Position numbers and translations under genes: made by a program
Origin: Ulota crispa
Lineage: Eukaryota > Streptophyta > Bryopsida > Orthotrichales > Orthotrichaceae
Length of the DNA stretch: 64,000 bases
Direction of reading: 5' to 3'
Assembly: GCA_963920765.1 (NCBI GenBank)
Contig: OY987245.1
Location: 22,770,727 to 22,834,726, forward strand
Notes under the pieces: model-generated
What the model saw: only the letters and a program-made list of their open reading frames with translations
What the model was told of the DNA's origin: nothing
The model's database searches: none
In this document: in pieces, positions 1 through 10,974 of the stretch
How positions within the stretch are numbered: the first letter of the stretch is position 1
Layout of the letters: every line of letters begins with the position of its first letter

Positions 1-110
1 TGTTTGTTGCTTATCTTTTACGTAAGGTTGTGTTTTCGCTTGTATGTCATGTGTATTTGTGGCGGTAGTCAAGGATAAACCTGTAATTTGTTTTGGTTTG
101 ATTGGTGCAG

Positions 111-368
111 GTGGGAAACAGGATCATTCAGAAGCGACTTCATGTGCGCATTGAGCATGTGCAGCCTTCACGTTGCCGGGAGGAGTTCCTGGAGCGGCGC
201 AAGAGCAATGACATCAAGAAGGCCGAGGCTAAAGCGAGAGGGGAGACTGTGGACCTCAAGCGCCAACCTGCCGGTCCCAGAGCTGGATTTGTCCTTGATT
301 CCTCCACCCTAGAGACTGTCACTCCCATTCCCTACGATGTCGTCAATGACCTCAAAGGAGGATACTAA
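111..368 (+). CDS. RPL21: 60S ribosomal protein L21 (eL21), last coding exon
   Basis: This is the C-terminal 85 residues of cytosolic ribosomal protein eL21, a large-subunit component. The exon follows a TTGGTGCAG acceptor at 102-110 and opens in phase 0 with [18 protein letters not shown]. It ends with [15 protein letters not shown] and TAA at 366-368, the invariant C-terminus of plant and animal eL21. Known family members have about 160-164 residues, so roughly the first half of the protein lies upstream of the window; bases 1-110 are the end of an intron. All recognisable family blocks ([39 protein letters not shown]) are present without breaks, so the gene looks functional. Confidence 0.97.
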   Translation: MGNRIIQKRLHVRIEHVQPSRCREEFLERRKSNDIKKAEAKARGETVDLKRQPAGPRAGFVLDSSTLETVTPIPYDVVNDLKGGY

Positions 369-1261
369 GTTGTGTCTCTTGGGTGGACTGTGCACAAACC
401 TGATTGTATCTTTGCTTCTTGAATGCAAGGTTTGGGACCACATCGAAATTTTCTCCATTTTTTCCATGTGAATTTCTATGGATTGTGGTTGTCAGAAGGA
501 GTGATTGTCTCATCCTTTGCATTATAAATGTGTTGAGGGCGTTTTGACGGTTTGCAGATTTGGTCAGTATAGTCACTTGATTCTTGCACTTCTCAACATG
601 TGTGTTAGCAGTGTTTCAGTGGGTTATCAACTCTACGCTGTTGAGCTTGTAGCGTTGTTTTCCTTTGAAGACAAAAACAAATGAGGTGCCGTACTGGCAT
701 AGCTTGATTCGGATAAATGTGCAGATCATGCCGGTACCTGAAATTGGTTGAGGCCATTGAATCGTTTTTTAGTCCTAGGGAGATCTAAAGATATTGCAGA
801 AGTTGAGAGCCATATGTGGTACGTCGAATGCGTTACTCTCCCAGATGTGAGTTTTCGTGAACCTTTCCTAACAGGAAGGTTAAATTTGAGGCTATGAGAT
901 GCAATGTCTAATTTGAATAGGAAATATGCGCCTTTTCTCAACTCAACTTTCCACCACTGTGTTAGAGAAATCATGTAACTGAATTTATGTGATGGATTGA
1001 TTGATTTCACTCCAGTTGCTAACAGACATCACACACTTTTTCTCCCCTCTGTCCGGCAGCGGTTTTTGGGCCGGAGAGAACTGACCCCCTCGTTCCTTTT
1101 GCCTGATGAACGGGGTCTCGGGACTCTGTCCACTACACACATCCATGTTTTTTGTGCCTGGGTGGGAAAGCTCTGTAATTCTTCGAGTAAAAGTAATAAT
1201 TTGGCTCTTGTTTTGGCGTTGTTCAATTGTATCCTCCTCAGGGGAATTGGACTATGGTGAG
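369..1261. other. RPL21 3' untranslated region and downstream DNA
   Basis: The stretch begins with the presumed 3' UTR of RPL21; a weak ATTATAAATG near 520 could lie near the poly(A) site. The rest is unique-looking sequence with short open frames but no recognisable protein, RNA gene or repeat. Confidence 0.5.
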
Positions 1262-1552
1262 GTAGGAGGCTCATGAATTGATCTTCTAAGGGCTGAAACT
1301 GAATTTTGGGGAGGTGTAACTTCTTGAATTTTCAGTAAATTTTCCTTGAAAGACAAGAACTGACATGTAACCCAAGTTATTCCATATTTTTTTGGAGCTA
1401 TAAGATTTTGAAGCGGAAGTGGCATAGGGCTCTAAAACAGCCCACCTGAAATGTACATAATTTGTAGACCTATGAAAAATAGCATGTACAAGAGGAGTAC
1501 ATTTCAGAGGGTGGACGGTTTTAGAGCCTGGACAGTTTATGAGCCTCCCGCT
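1262..1552. repeat. Degenerate inverted-repeat element (MITE-like)
   Basis: Outer ends GGAGGCTCATGAA (about 1265) and TTATGAGCCTCCC (about 1537) are inverted copies. An inner pair, GGCTCTAAAAC with TGAAATGTAC (about 1428-1462) against GTACATTTCA with GGTTTTAGAGCC (about 1498-1529), also pairs. It has no coding capacity. I see no clear target-site duplication, so the class is unknown. Confidence 0.5.
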
Positions 1553-2241
1553 TAGTCTGCTCAAAAAGCGACCTGTAGTGGTCTTCTTGGAATGGATCTC
1601 TTGAAGTTATAAAGAGAGGGGAATTATCAAAATTAATTGTGACAAACGGCCATATTTCAAGCCCAGTCTTGACATCTTGAAAATATCATAAATAGGTCTA
1701 AGTGAACACTCCAAGAAATATTTGTTCTTAAAAACTTCTTCTCCATGGCATCTCTCCCACCTAAGCAAATCTTCTCTTTATATATTGCAAATTCAGGAAC
1801 GGAAGTTGAATGTAGGTTTTCGTAATCACACTTGGGTCCAAACTCTGAAGGATTCCATTGAACATTTTAACCCATTTCAGTAGTCATTTCAACAAACTGA
1901 AATTTTCAATGTAAAGGATATATAGCTCAACCTTCAAACTGATTTTATGACATACCTCAAAAACAAAACCTGGAAACCCTGTTTCGCAAACCCTTGAAAC
2001 TGCTCACCTCGTAACCCCTTGCTAAATAGCAGTGGCACACATAATATTGTGAAGAATAAGCTTTGATACTATAGAGGTGAAAAAATTGCTTGTATCTACA
2101 AATTGCTTGTCTCTACATGTTTTCAAATTAAATTGGTTTGTGACAACTTTTTCCATAGTGACCAAGACCACTGCATTGACTACAATGTACCGTGCGCTTT
2201 GAAATTTTTTGTTCCTCTATACAAGTGCGTTTCTTCTTGGA
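1553..2241. other. Intergenic DNA, nothing recognised
   Basis: AT-rich sequence with no convincing coding frame, RNA gene or paired repeat that I could identify. Confidence 0.4.
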
Positions 2242-2384
2242 TCAGCATATTCATTAAATTGGGAAAACTAGATTCCCAAGTTGTACTTCACATAAACCTG
2301 GAACTTGGTTTAAGTTGGTCAACTTAAACATAGTTAATGCCCAAAATGTTCACAAATTCCTAATATAATGAATATGGTGTTTTG
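2242..2384. mobile_element. Small MITE with CATATTCATTA termini
   Basis: The left end reads AGCATATTCATTAAATTGGG and the right end TAATGAATATGGTGTTTTGG, which are inverted copies. They match the termini of the 4078-4398 insertion. A 32-bp internal stretch at 2254-2285 recurs in inverted orientation at about 4124-4154, inside that second copy. It is non-coding and about 143 bp long. Confidence 0.5.
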
Positions 2385-2432
2385 GGTTGGCCCGGTGGCC
2401 GATGAGTATTTGGTGGAAATACAATTTCATCA

Positions 2433-3705
2433 TCAATCTCCTCTAGCTCCCAATAAATCCCTATGCAACACAAGATGTACAACCTCTTCATTTGCTTCTT
2501 GACAACACAATGTTGTGAAGCACCTATGCACAAAAGCATGTGGTTCTATTCTTGCATATAAAAGTACATTTGCAGCATGATGACATGGAATATCATTATG
2601 CCACCTTCTGTAACACAAACAAGTTTTGTTGCAAAGATTGATGATGTGGTCTTGTTGGCCTCCAATGCACTCATATTCAACATTGCTAGCTTGCCTTATA
2701 TTGTAGCGGTGTGCACCTACAATTGATGCCTGCAATTTGTTTGTTGTTTTGGGCATGAAGGTGATTGTCCATATGTTTATAGTATCACAACAATCAGCAA
2801 ACAAGATTGTCAACTTGCCATAAATTTGCTCCATCATCTCATAGATAGGAAGATTCCTTGCTTCCTTGAGCCATTGATTGAGAGAGACTACCATATTTGA
2901 TATGAGGTGACCAAATTGAGGTTCTTCAAGAAATGCAGTAGCCCAAGCAGTTGGATGTGATTCGGCAATCCAAGAAGCAGCTTCATTATAGATTGCACAG
3001 ATTTTTGCAATTTCTTCACGGTACAAAATATGTATGAGCGCCCATGCCGCGCTCCACAAAAGGTTGACCATCTCAAGGTTCTTGAACTTCTTGCAATTTT
3101 TTTTAGCAAGACGGCGCATACATATTGCATGGTAAACATTTGAAAAGACTTTGTCAATTGCATCTAAATCCCTTTTTGATGATTAGACAAAAATGTTAGA
3201 GGTGATAGGTGGTCATTTGCAAGAAGGTGAGACAAGAAGAGAAGTTTAAGCTCATTTAGAAACCATTTTCAATTTTCACTATTTTTAGCATCAACAATAG
3301 CAAAACTGATGGAAACAAATGGCCTTCTCTGTCCACTGAAGTTGCACACAAGAGAATTTCCAAGTACTTGTTGCGCAAATGATTGCTGCCATTCAAACCA
3401 ATTAGAAAACAACTTCCATGATAAAATCTTGTAATGGATGCATAAAAGGCAATAAACAATAGATGCAAGTGTTGCTTGCCATGTGCTCCACGTGCAATGA
3501 TGAATGCATGGCTTTCTAGATTTGCTTTCTCCAACTCTCTGCAGTATTGAGGAAGGCATTGATAGCTTGCTTTGTCCATATCAATCAAAAGGCTCATTGT
3601 TTGTTCCTTTGTATGCCAAGCTTGCATGTAAGTTACAATTACACCATGTTGTAGTCGTAGATCCTCCACAATCTCAATAGGCTTGTATGTTGTAATTTGT
3701 TGTAG
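2433..3705 (-). pseudogene. Mutator-like (MULE/MuDR) transposase remnant
   Basis: On the minus strand two blocks match MULE transposases. The upstream block (about 3705-3256) has VEDLRLQHGVIVTYMQAWHT, CRELEKANLESHAF, and FLIGLNGS where the family has a GLDG catalytic aspartate; Asp is replaced by Asn. The downstream block (3175-2433) has DAIDKVFSNVYHAICMRRL, WATAFLEEPQFGHLISNM and WLKEARNLPIYEMMEQI. It ends in a SWIM zinc-finger signature, CLCYRRWHNDIPCHHAANVL. The FAIVDAKNSEN segment lies in another frame from FLIGLNG, so there is a frameshift near 3320. A further break with a stop lies at about 3180-3250. The N-terminal DNA-binding part is not seen. This is a decayed DNA-transposon gene, not a host gene; related FAR1-type host genes are an alternative family, but the breaks argue against function. 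Confidence 0.85.
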
Positions 3706-4077
3706 GGTAGATGATCAAGAATGGGTATGCTTACCTTAATACTTGTTTATAGAAGCCAGAGGGGGAAAAGCTCAAGTCTTTCACATGGCAATAAAACATT
3801 AGATTTTAGTATAACCATGAGGCAATTAACTTTGGGATTCTTGAATTCATATTTGGATACAAGGAACCTTGCATTCATCAAAAAAGTAGATGGGGGTACA
3901 ATTGACCAACTTCAAAATACATTCATGAGTTATTATGTTAACCCAAAAATGTCTAAAAGGCCTTTTGTAACAAGTCCAATAAAAGGTATTTTTCTTGTAT
4001 TTGGAATGGATCCACACCTTTACTACAATTGAAATCACCAAAGAAGTTGAAATATAGATCAGTGCAATTCTAGTGAG

Positions 4078-4398
4078 AACACCATATTCATTAAATTGGG
4101 AATTTTATACGGACCATTACAATACAACTTGGGAATCTAGTTTTCCCAATTTAACCCTTAAACGTTGAGAAGGCATTGTATATACAATGCCGTATAATGG
4201 GCATTTGCTACCAACAAAAGGTTGTAATTTGGGATCTCAAATAGCTCACTATGACCGCATGGATCTATTCTCCAACTTCTTTGTTGATCTCAAATGTAAT
4301 ACAAGTGTGGATGCACTCCAAATACAAGAAAAATACATTGTATTGTACCAGTCGCAAAGGGCTGCCTCATCCTTTAGGGGTTAATGAATATGGTGTTT
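4078..4398. mobile_element. 91-bp palindromic MITE, split by a TTAA element
   Basis: The ends are AACACCATATTCATTAA and its inverse TTAATGAATATGGTGTT. The insertion is flanked by GAG at 4075-4077 and 4399-4401, a 3-bp target-site duplication confirmed by the empty site at about 7850-7860 (TAGTGAGCTATT). The 226-bp element at 4155-4380 plus one TTAA interrupts its right arm. Without these, the MITE is a 91-bp near-perfect palindrome with 24-bp matching ends. Confidence 0.75.
4155..4380. mobile_element. TTAA-flanked piggyBac-like MITE, small type, copy 1
   Basis: It starts CCCTTAAACGTTGAG after TTAA (4151-4154) and ends TCCTTTAGGGG before TTAA (4381-4384). It sits inside the right arm of the 4078-4398 palindrome. 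The left arm has CATTAAATTGGG, and the right arm reads CCCAATTTAA, element, TTAATG, so exactly TTAA was duplicated. It is 226 bp and non-coding. Confidence 0.75.
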
Positions 4399-4480
4399 GA
4401 GCTATTTAAGACCCCAAGTTAAAACTTCCTATTAGTAGCAAATATCAATTATACGGCAACCTATCTACTATGCCCATGGA

Positions 4481-6028
4481 ATGTATAAGTGTTAACCCTT
4501 GTTTAACGTCATATTTGTTAATTTGGGTCAAAACGGTCATTTTGGGACTTCTGAAAAATTTGGGAAAATTGGGGTGATCACCCCAAACCAAGCCCCTTTG
4601 GTACACGTGTCCTCATCTGAGAGGAAGAATTTGTGAGGGAAAAAATCTTAGTGGCTGAGATTGAATTTGATATCTTCAAATCTAATTTGAGATGACTATT
4701 TTGAATTGAGGTGGAGTACAAAATGGTACCTTTATTTTTCCTAAATTAACGAGTATGACGTTATTTGTACATACAATAACTGAGCTTTTGCACTATGACT
4801 CCACAAACACGTATGTGCTTAATATATCTAGCCCGTCTTTGTGGCCCTCAAAAAAATTGATGATGAATCTCCAAAGCAATGATTGGAGATAACTGGCTAT
4901 TATTTTAAATTAGACTAGTTGAAACGACGAAAGAATAGGTTGAAATTTGAACTTATTGGATGTGAATCAACCAATTTTTTCAAGAATGTCAAAGTATAGT
5001 ACATCACAATATAAATATAAGAAGTATTTGATGTATGCTCGTGAAGGAATTGCTGGAATTTAGTTGGTGAAACTAAGTTTTTTTCCTAAATATTGCCTCG
5101 AATTGCCCAATACAAGAAGGAAGAAAATCTAGGCAATTTTTGCTACAATCTTACATTATTTTGACATTGGTTACTTTAACAGCAGAAACAATAAGTGAAT
5201 CAATGAATGAAACTGCCAAATGCTTGTCAAAGAAATATTACATGCACTAAAATTTGGATGAAAATTACTAACATTGGCTATTTCTATACATGAACAAGCA
5301 CCCATGGATGATTCTATCCATAGTTTATTTACTTGTATGCATTCTAGGATGCATGCTGCTTAACCTGGATGCAAAAGAAAAAAAGAATCCCATGGTTTCA
5401 ATGTATGAGTTTTAGCCCTTTCAGGTTTGTGGTTGATTTGGGGGGTGGGCAAGAGGTTTTCATGTTTTAAACTTAATATAGATGAGAAATACTTAGCTGT
5501 GATTTGTGATGAAGATCTGACCATATCATTGGAATGGGATTTGATGCTTGGACCTTCACAATAAATTTGGTGGCAATTGAGGGTTCCTTTGTTGCAAATT
5601 ATAGTAGATCTCTCAATCCATATATGGTGAAGTGAGCCTGCATACAACAAGCTACTTTTGCCACCGTATTTCTTGCTGAAGAATTCTTTTTTGTTCTTAT
5701 AGGGCAAGGTTTCTCATTTTTTACCATCAAGAACCATATGGAACTCCAACTTGGCGTTCCCCAAACTTATGTTTATCAATACAAATGCCATTCTCTTTTG
5801 CATTTAGGGATGTCTTTCTCCAATGATTTGTGTATTTTCAACCTCCATGCACGTAGTTTTTTCAACCCCTGCACCACATGCCGACACGGATCTTCATGGA
5901 ATATGTCCTATTACATTCATTTTTGAATTCCCCGCACCCATCCTCTTTCATCCATAACCAAATTCATTGTCAAACTTTGGCTACCAATGATAATGTTCTA
6001 AATTGACCAAAGAGTGGTCGACCAGACC
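4481..6028. other. Intergenic DNA, nothing recognised
   Basis: AT-rich sequence. A TTAACCCTTG at about 4492 resembles an end of the TTAA family, but no partner end was found. The ORFs at 5360-5707 (-) and 5738-5926 (+) show no known motif and no splice support. Confidence 0.4.
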
Positions 6029-6032
6029 TCAA

Positions 6033-6678
6033 CCCCTAAATGCCCAAGGCCTTTTTGAGCTTCTTGGACTTTTTATGAAACTGAACAATCAACCAACTTT
6101 TTCATAAATTTCATCAAGTTTTTTATAAGTGTAACCGTACAAATTGAAACTAGACATGTTAGAGATCACATGAAAAATGAAAACACAACAATATCACTTA
6201 TAGTTTGAAAGATTATAATGTTTGAACATGGGGATGTTAAAACTCCAAAAGTGACTTGAAGTCTTCCAATCTTCATTTCATATGTCAAATTTAAAAAGTT
6301 GGTCACCAAAAAAAGATGAGATTTAAGGTCACCACATCTCTAACTTTAATCAATTTACAGTTTTCAAAATCTACTCCTACATTTTTTTTCAATGAATTTT
6401 TAATGGAGATTTTCTCTAAGCTCTATTGTATTTGAGGATCATTTTCAAGATTTTCAAACTTACTAGAAAACTCAAGATTGTAGTGAACACCATTGTACAA
6501 AAACTTGAATAGAAAAATCATGAACATTCATTTTCAAAATCAGATTTTTGATGTTGAAAATAGACTTCAAAACAAACTTATATTATAAGAAGATTACTCA
6601 AAATAGTGATTTGATAAGATTTTCTTCATCTTCAAAGTTTTGTAAACACCCACATTGGGTGCCTTGCACATTTAGGGG
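6033..6678 (+). mobile_element. TTAA-flanked piggyBac-like element, subfamily B
   Basis: A 646-bp non-coding element. The left end is CCCCTAAATGCCCAAGGC, preceded by TCAA (one change from TTAA). The right end is GCCTTGCACATTTAGGGG, followed by TTAA (6679-6682). Its interior matches 31884-32515 in the opposite orientation, for example TTTTTGAGCTTCT near the left end and the TTGGTCACC region. Confidence 0.75.
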
Positions 6679-6972
6679 TTAAAGGGTTAAGCTCAATGTA
6701 TAATTTTGACACCTTGTGTGCTGTATTTTGCACTTTAGGGTGTCTCTACACACCTACTTTTGAAAGAGGTGCATCTAATGAAAACCAGTTTTCATTTGCA
6801 GATTTTCACTTTGAAACCAAAACTAACTAAGGTGTTCCATGTACTTCAAATGCATGATCAAATTCTAACTTGGGCTTTTGATTATATTATATCTAAAGTC
6901 CAATATATGTGAATTATTTAGTTATGAAAGATTACATTTTGACTATATTGTCTTTTTTTTTCCTCCTTTTAA

Positions 6973-7320
6973 CCCTTAAAGGACGGATGGATCACTGTGG
7001 CTTGCCCTGCCTGTAGCATTTTACAGTGTTTTGCACATGGGCACCAGTAGTATTGCTTCAAAAAGTTGGAAAAGTCAATAGTGCATGGTGCCCTCATGAA
7101 AATTGCAAGAAGGGCAGCTCGGGAGCTAACACCGTGTACCACAATTTGAGTTAAAAAATAAAATGAATGTATCTCAATAGGTAAATTTTTGCCTTCCATG
7201 ATGCACTACGCTCTTATGATCACTTCTGAAAAAAATCAGATCAAAATCGATCTTTTTCTGGGATACAAAGTTATTTTTTGGAGGCAACGGACGTCTTTCG
7301 TCCATGCCGACGTTTAGGGG
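6973..7320. mobile_element. TTAA-flanked piggyBac-like MITE, 348 bp
   Basis: TTAA at 6969-6972 is followed by CCCTTAAAGGACGGATGGA. The right end is the inverse of CCCCTAAACGTCGGCATGGA and is followed by TTAA at 7321-7324. It is non-coding. Confidence 0.7.
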
Positions 7321-7324
7321 TTAA

Positions 7325-7741
7325 ACGACCAAGTTTTTTTAAAAGTAGTCCTTTCGAAAAACCAAATCTGAGAGGAAAGCGTCTCCTGAATTTTACCAGG
7401 GGGTCAAGTTTTTATCTTGCCTGGGCTTCTGGAGTTCCGATCTCCAAGAACTCAGAAACACGTGAGGTGGCACGTCGGGAATGAATTGCTTTGTCAAACC
7501 TCGATGCTGGCGATGGAGAGCTGTAATCTCGTCGCTTGCTTCTCACCGACAAACGAGAGCCTTCTAAGAACAAAGCAGTGGTACGGGCCCAGCAGGATTC
7601 CGAACTCTCGTCCATGCGGAGATGTCTTTGCATCGGTCGAATGGCAGTGACGGACGGTGATAAGGTAACTTTGAGTTTTCAATTCCGAGGCTGTTCTTTA
7701 GCAAATCCGAAGGAAGAAAATTCTGGTACCCTTTTAGCGTG
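7325..7741. other. GC-richer unique segment, unassigned
   Basis: This stretch is clearly richer in G+C and CpG than its surroundings. It has open frames on both strands (for example 7417-7650 +, 7494-7682 -), but none resembles a family I know and no intron signals support them. It could be an old exon, a regulatory CpG-rich remnant or transposon cargo. Confidence 0.35.
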
Positions 7742-7878
7742 TCTTTGTGACCAGTACAATACAAGGTATTTTTCTTGAACTTGAAATAATTTCATTCCTT
7801 TACTACATTTAAGATCAACAAAAAAGTTGTAATATAGATTAATGCAATTCTAGTGAGCTATTCAAGATTCCGAATTAA

Positions 7879-8791
7879 TCCCTAAAATTCTTTTGTGTTT
7901 AGAGGCCCAAAACTGCTTCAAAATACTAGTCCTCAAACTAGGGTCAAAATTTTCATTTAAACTTACTTTTTAACAAATCCAACCGTAGGATCCTTTGGTT
8001 GACTTGCACAAGTACATTATCCCAAAATTTCAAAATGAATATCCCCACCAATTGCAAGATCAATGTGCCTAAATTTCAAAATGTAAGCTTTTCTAGTCCT
8101 TCCAGAAGGTGAAGTTTTGTTTTTCAAACTTTTTAGAGAAAAACTTGTATGTTGTATTTCTTGTGCAATTTTTGCAACATGTTGGAGAATGGGTTGAAAG
8201 CATATTTTAAAAAAACTAACCAAAAAAAATTTTGGATTCATTTTTACAAAAATTGTAAAGTGAAAGGTATTGATGAATGAAAGATATAACTAATATGCTA
8301 ATAAGTTTTAGAAGAATTTGAAAATTGTTAATTCCAATGGTGAGACTGCTCTAACAAACAACTAGTAACTTTCATTTTCATTTTCATTTGAAAATTTTCA
8401 AAATTGAGAGCAAAAGATAACTTTATATGTTTTTTCTACCCTCTTCCTACCTTCATTGCCTGCAAAATAAAACTCCTTGTAACTTTTACCTCATTATTTG
8501 GAATTGAGTGGTTAAATTTTTTTTGAGTAGGTATTGATCTGTAAATTTCTAAAATTAAAAATAAAAATAAAAATAGAATATATTTTTTGCTACCCAATTT
8601 GACATTGAAATTGAAAAAACCTTATAGCTTTTGCAATACTTATCGGAATGACATGAAATAAAGCTTCTCATGTAGATTATGATGAGTAGCATCCATCCTA
8701 AAAGTTTCATGAAAAATTTCAAATTATGAAATCAATAGAGCCTGCCCAAGTTCTCATAAAGCCCAAAGTGGGCTCCTTGGGCCTTTAGGGG
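7879..8791 (-). mobile_element. TTAA-flanked piggyBac-like element, subfamily A
   Basis: A 913-bp non-coding element. The left end is TCCCTAAAATTC after TTAA (7875-7878); the right end is GGGCCTTTAGGGG before TTAA (8792-8795). The interior is a diverged relative of 8796-9723 in the same orientation (ATCCAACCGTAGGATC, then GCCTGCCCAAG near the right end). It shares its right TTAA with the next element. Confidence 0.7.
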
Positions 8792-8795
8792 TTAA

Positions 8796-9723
8796 CCCCT
8801 ACAAGACTGAGCCATTTTTTCAGTGAAAATCACTCAAAACTGCCACTTTTTGGGGTTAGTAAGAAGGTCATTATTTTTGAAAATTTGGGAAATCCAATCG
8901 TAGGATCTTGCCCTACACTAGATTAGGTACTTGTGGCAAAAAAAACTAGGTCATTTTGGATGGACATGAGTGAGATATTTACATCTAAAGTGAAGAAAAA
9001 AGTATAATTTCATGCTGCCGCAAAATTTCAAAAGCCTTTGACCATTCTTACATGAAAATAATCTCTTTACGCAACTTTGTGCTTTATTTTTCCCATGTAG
9101 GAGATCAAGTTAGCATTGTGTGGGAGAATTTTCAAATCAATTGGAACTACACAACACATAAGAAAAATCAATAAGTAAAAAGTAGAGAATGAGTCAAATC
9201 ACTAAGTTGTTAAGAATTTATTTATTAAAATGAAAAATGCAAATCCCAACGGTCATAATGTTGTGATAAACAATCTACATCCTTTGGTTTTGTTTTTCTT
9301 CCAAAATAACAAAAATTGAGTAAAATAAAGTACTTCAAAGTTTATTTTAGAGTAGAGATTCCATAATTGCCCGCAAACAAAAACTCCTCATAACTTTCAT
9401 GTCATTGATTGAAATTGAATAATTCAAAGCTTCTCACCTATAAAAAATCTAAAGAACCAATTTCAAAATTCTTTGTTTCAAAACAAATTAATTTTTAAAA
9501 AAGTTTTTGGGCTGCCCAGGCGGGCACTCCTCCCTTGCTTTTCAGATTTTCATGCATAACTTCTTCAATAATTGCCGGAATGAGGAAAAAATTAAATGAC
9601 CGCGTAGATCTTTGAATTCCCCACCTTCAATAAAAGTTTCAGAAAATCACACAAAGTAACTTATCCAAAGATACATGCCCAAACTCCCACCTGTCCCCCG
9701 AAGAAACAACAGTCCTTTAGGGG
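8796..9723 (-). mobile_element. TTAA-flanked piggyBac-like element, subfamily A
   Basis: A 928-bp non-coding element directly abutting the previous one; the junction reads GGGG-TTAA-CCCC. The left end is CCCCTACAAGACTGAGCC and the right end is AGTCCTTTAGGGG, followed by TTAA (9724-9727). It is the reverse-orientation relative of 33273-34194 and 53902-54833: its right part has ATGCCCAAACTCCCACCTGT, the inverse of their left part. Confidence 0.75.
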
Positions 9724-9776
9724 TTAATACTTCTTGTTGGTCAATAATTCAACAACTTATATACTATGCCCTATGG

Positions 9777-10974
9777 TGTGGTTTAGGTGTGGCACTGCTT
9801 GAGTGGGCTCAGCAGCTGACCAAACCAGCTCATTTGACCAACCCGTGGCTATTCACCCAGCGTGTACATTCCCAATAATGTATTACACATTTTACACCAG
9901 CAAAAACTATAGTACTTGGCTTGACCAGGGTACATCCCAAGTTCACCGGTTGGTTTTGACAAGTCAAGCATCCAAGCCTTTCAAGCTCTCAATTCTCCCG
10001 AAACGCTGGACGCCGATTGACTTTCTCATTTCAATGATCCGGAAGCTTCCTTTTCCCCACACGCGGTCGATTTCCTAGTTTGGATGAATGGTAACAGGAA
10101 GTCAGGCGTGGTTTATTTATATTTGTTTGAAAGTATGAGTCAGCTGAGGAAGAGTCGCCTTCTCCGTGGTCCCCTTTGATAAGCCTGCGCAAGACCTCGC
10201 CCTCCGATGTAAGCTTAGAGGTCCAACTGGGCTTCTGGGGTTGATGGGGTTTGCCTTGGGATTGATCATGAAGTGCGGCTGAGCAGGACAAGCTCAGATT
10301 TCTGAGACTGTCGGTAGTGCGGGTACAGATCATCCTCGGTGCTTGTTTTTTGTCCCAGTTTCAGCGTTGGTGTATGACTGTATGTCCTGCCGGGCTTCGC
10401 TATGGAAGGTACTTTTAATAGACGGCCAGGAGTTTGGGAGCGTCGTGCGCTTGCCGGTACGTCCAGCAGCGATGGCCACCAGCACCGCAATGTCGAAGGT
10501 AAGCACTTTTCTGTACCGACTACTTTCCTGGCCAATTCTGAGCATAGATCTGATGGGAACTCCATCTCCTGTTGGGTTTTAAGGTTGTGTGCAAGGGTAG
10601 AGAATTGCAACGTGCACTGATCCTTCCTGCGGTTATCGTGCAGAGGAACCCAGGCAAACGTCTCTATCACAAGGTGCTGAGGTCCAATATTGCAGGCTTC
10701 AGCACGATGTTGTCGTGACCTATATTCGGTATGCCTTCCGGTGTTGGACACCCTTGGACGAGGCTCCTCTTTCATACTGGATGAATGGTGTCTTGAGTCC
10801 CTGGACTGGATCCTCGGCGACGATACAGGTCACGCCGGAGTTGCAACGGGTGCTGACGCGCGCGAAGACCCTGACTGTTGCGGGGAATCCCCTCCGCTGA
10901 AGGCAGCTCTTCGGCATGCCGAGCGATCAGAAGCATTCGCGGATGTTTTGGCAGAAATCTAGTGGTGCATATCG
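9777..10974. other. Upstream region of the TKL kinase gene
   Basis: From about 10080 the DNA becomes GC-richer and several frames are open. In the frame of the kinase, 10690-10959 is open but ends at TAG 10960-10962. Its tail, together with the kinase N-terminus, could be DUF1221-like sequence joined by an intron or broken by a stop. No unambiguous exon could be set here. Confidence 0.4.

Larger units (their letters stand above)
3962..4480. repeat. Dispersed repeat, copy 1, carrying a nested insertion
   Basis: The sequence at 3962-4077 and 4399-4480 (AAGGTATTTTTCTTG, CCTTTACTACA, TGCAATTCTAGTGAG, GAGCTATT, CTACTATGCCC) matches 7742-7878 plus 9724-9776. Copy 1 is interrupted by 4078-4398; copy 2 is interrupted by two TTAA elements. 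Each copy therefore shows the other's empty site. The family of the underlying repeat is unknown. Confidence 0.75.
7742..9776. repeat. Dispersed repeat, copy 2, interrupted by two TTAA elements
   Basis: The repeat sequence lies at 7742-7878 and resumes at 9724-9776 (TTAATACTTC ... CTACTATGCCC-like). It matches copy 1 at 3962-4480. In copy 1 the corresponding site is a single unoccupied TTAA (4419-4422) followed by AACTTCCTATTAG. Confidence 0.7.

Noticed and set aside
2254-4154. A 32-bp inverted repeat (2254-2285 and about 4124-4154) bracketing the MULE transposase, first read as its terminal inverted repeats.
   Set aside because: Both copies lie inside two members of a small MITE family (2242-2384, 4078-4398). 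The second member has its own GAG duplication and an empty site, so they are independent insertions.
10266-10775. A 169-residue minus-strand frame opposite the kinase upstream region.
   Set aside because: No known domain, overlapping open frames on the plus strand, and a GC-rich setting in which long chance frames are common.
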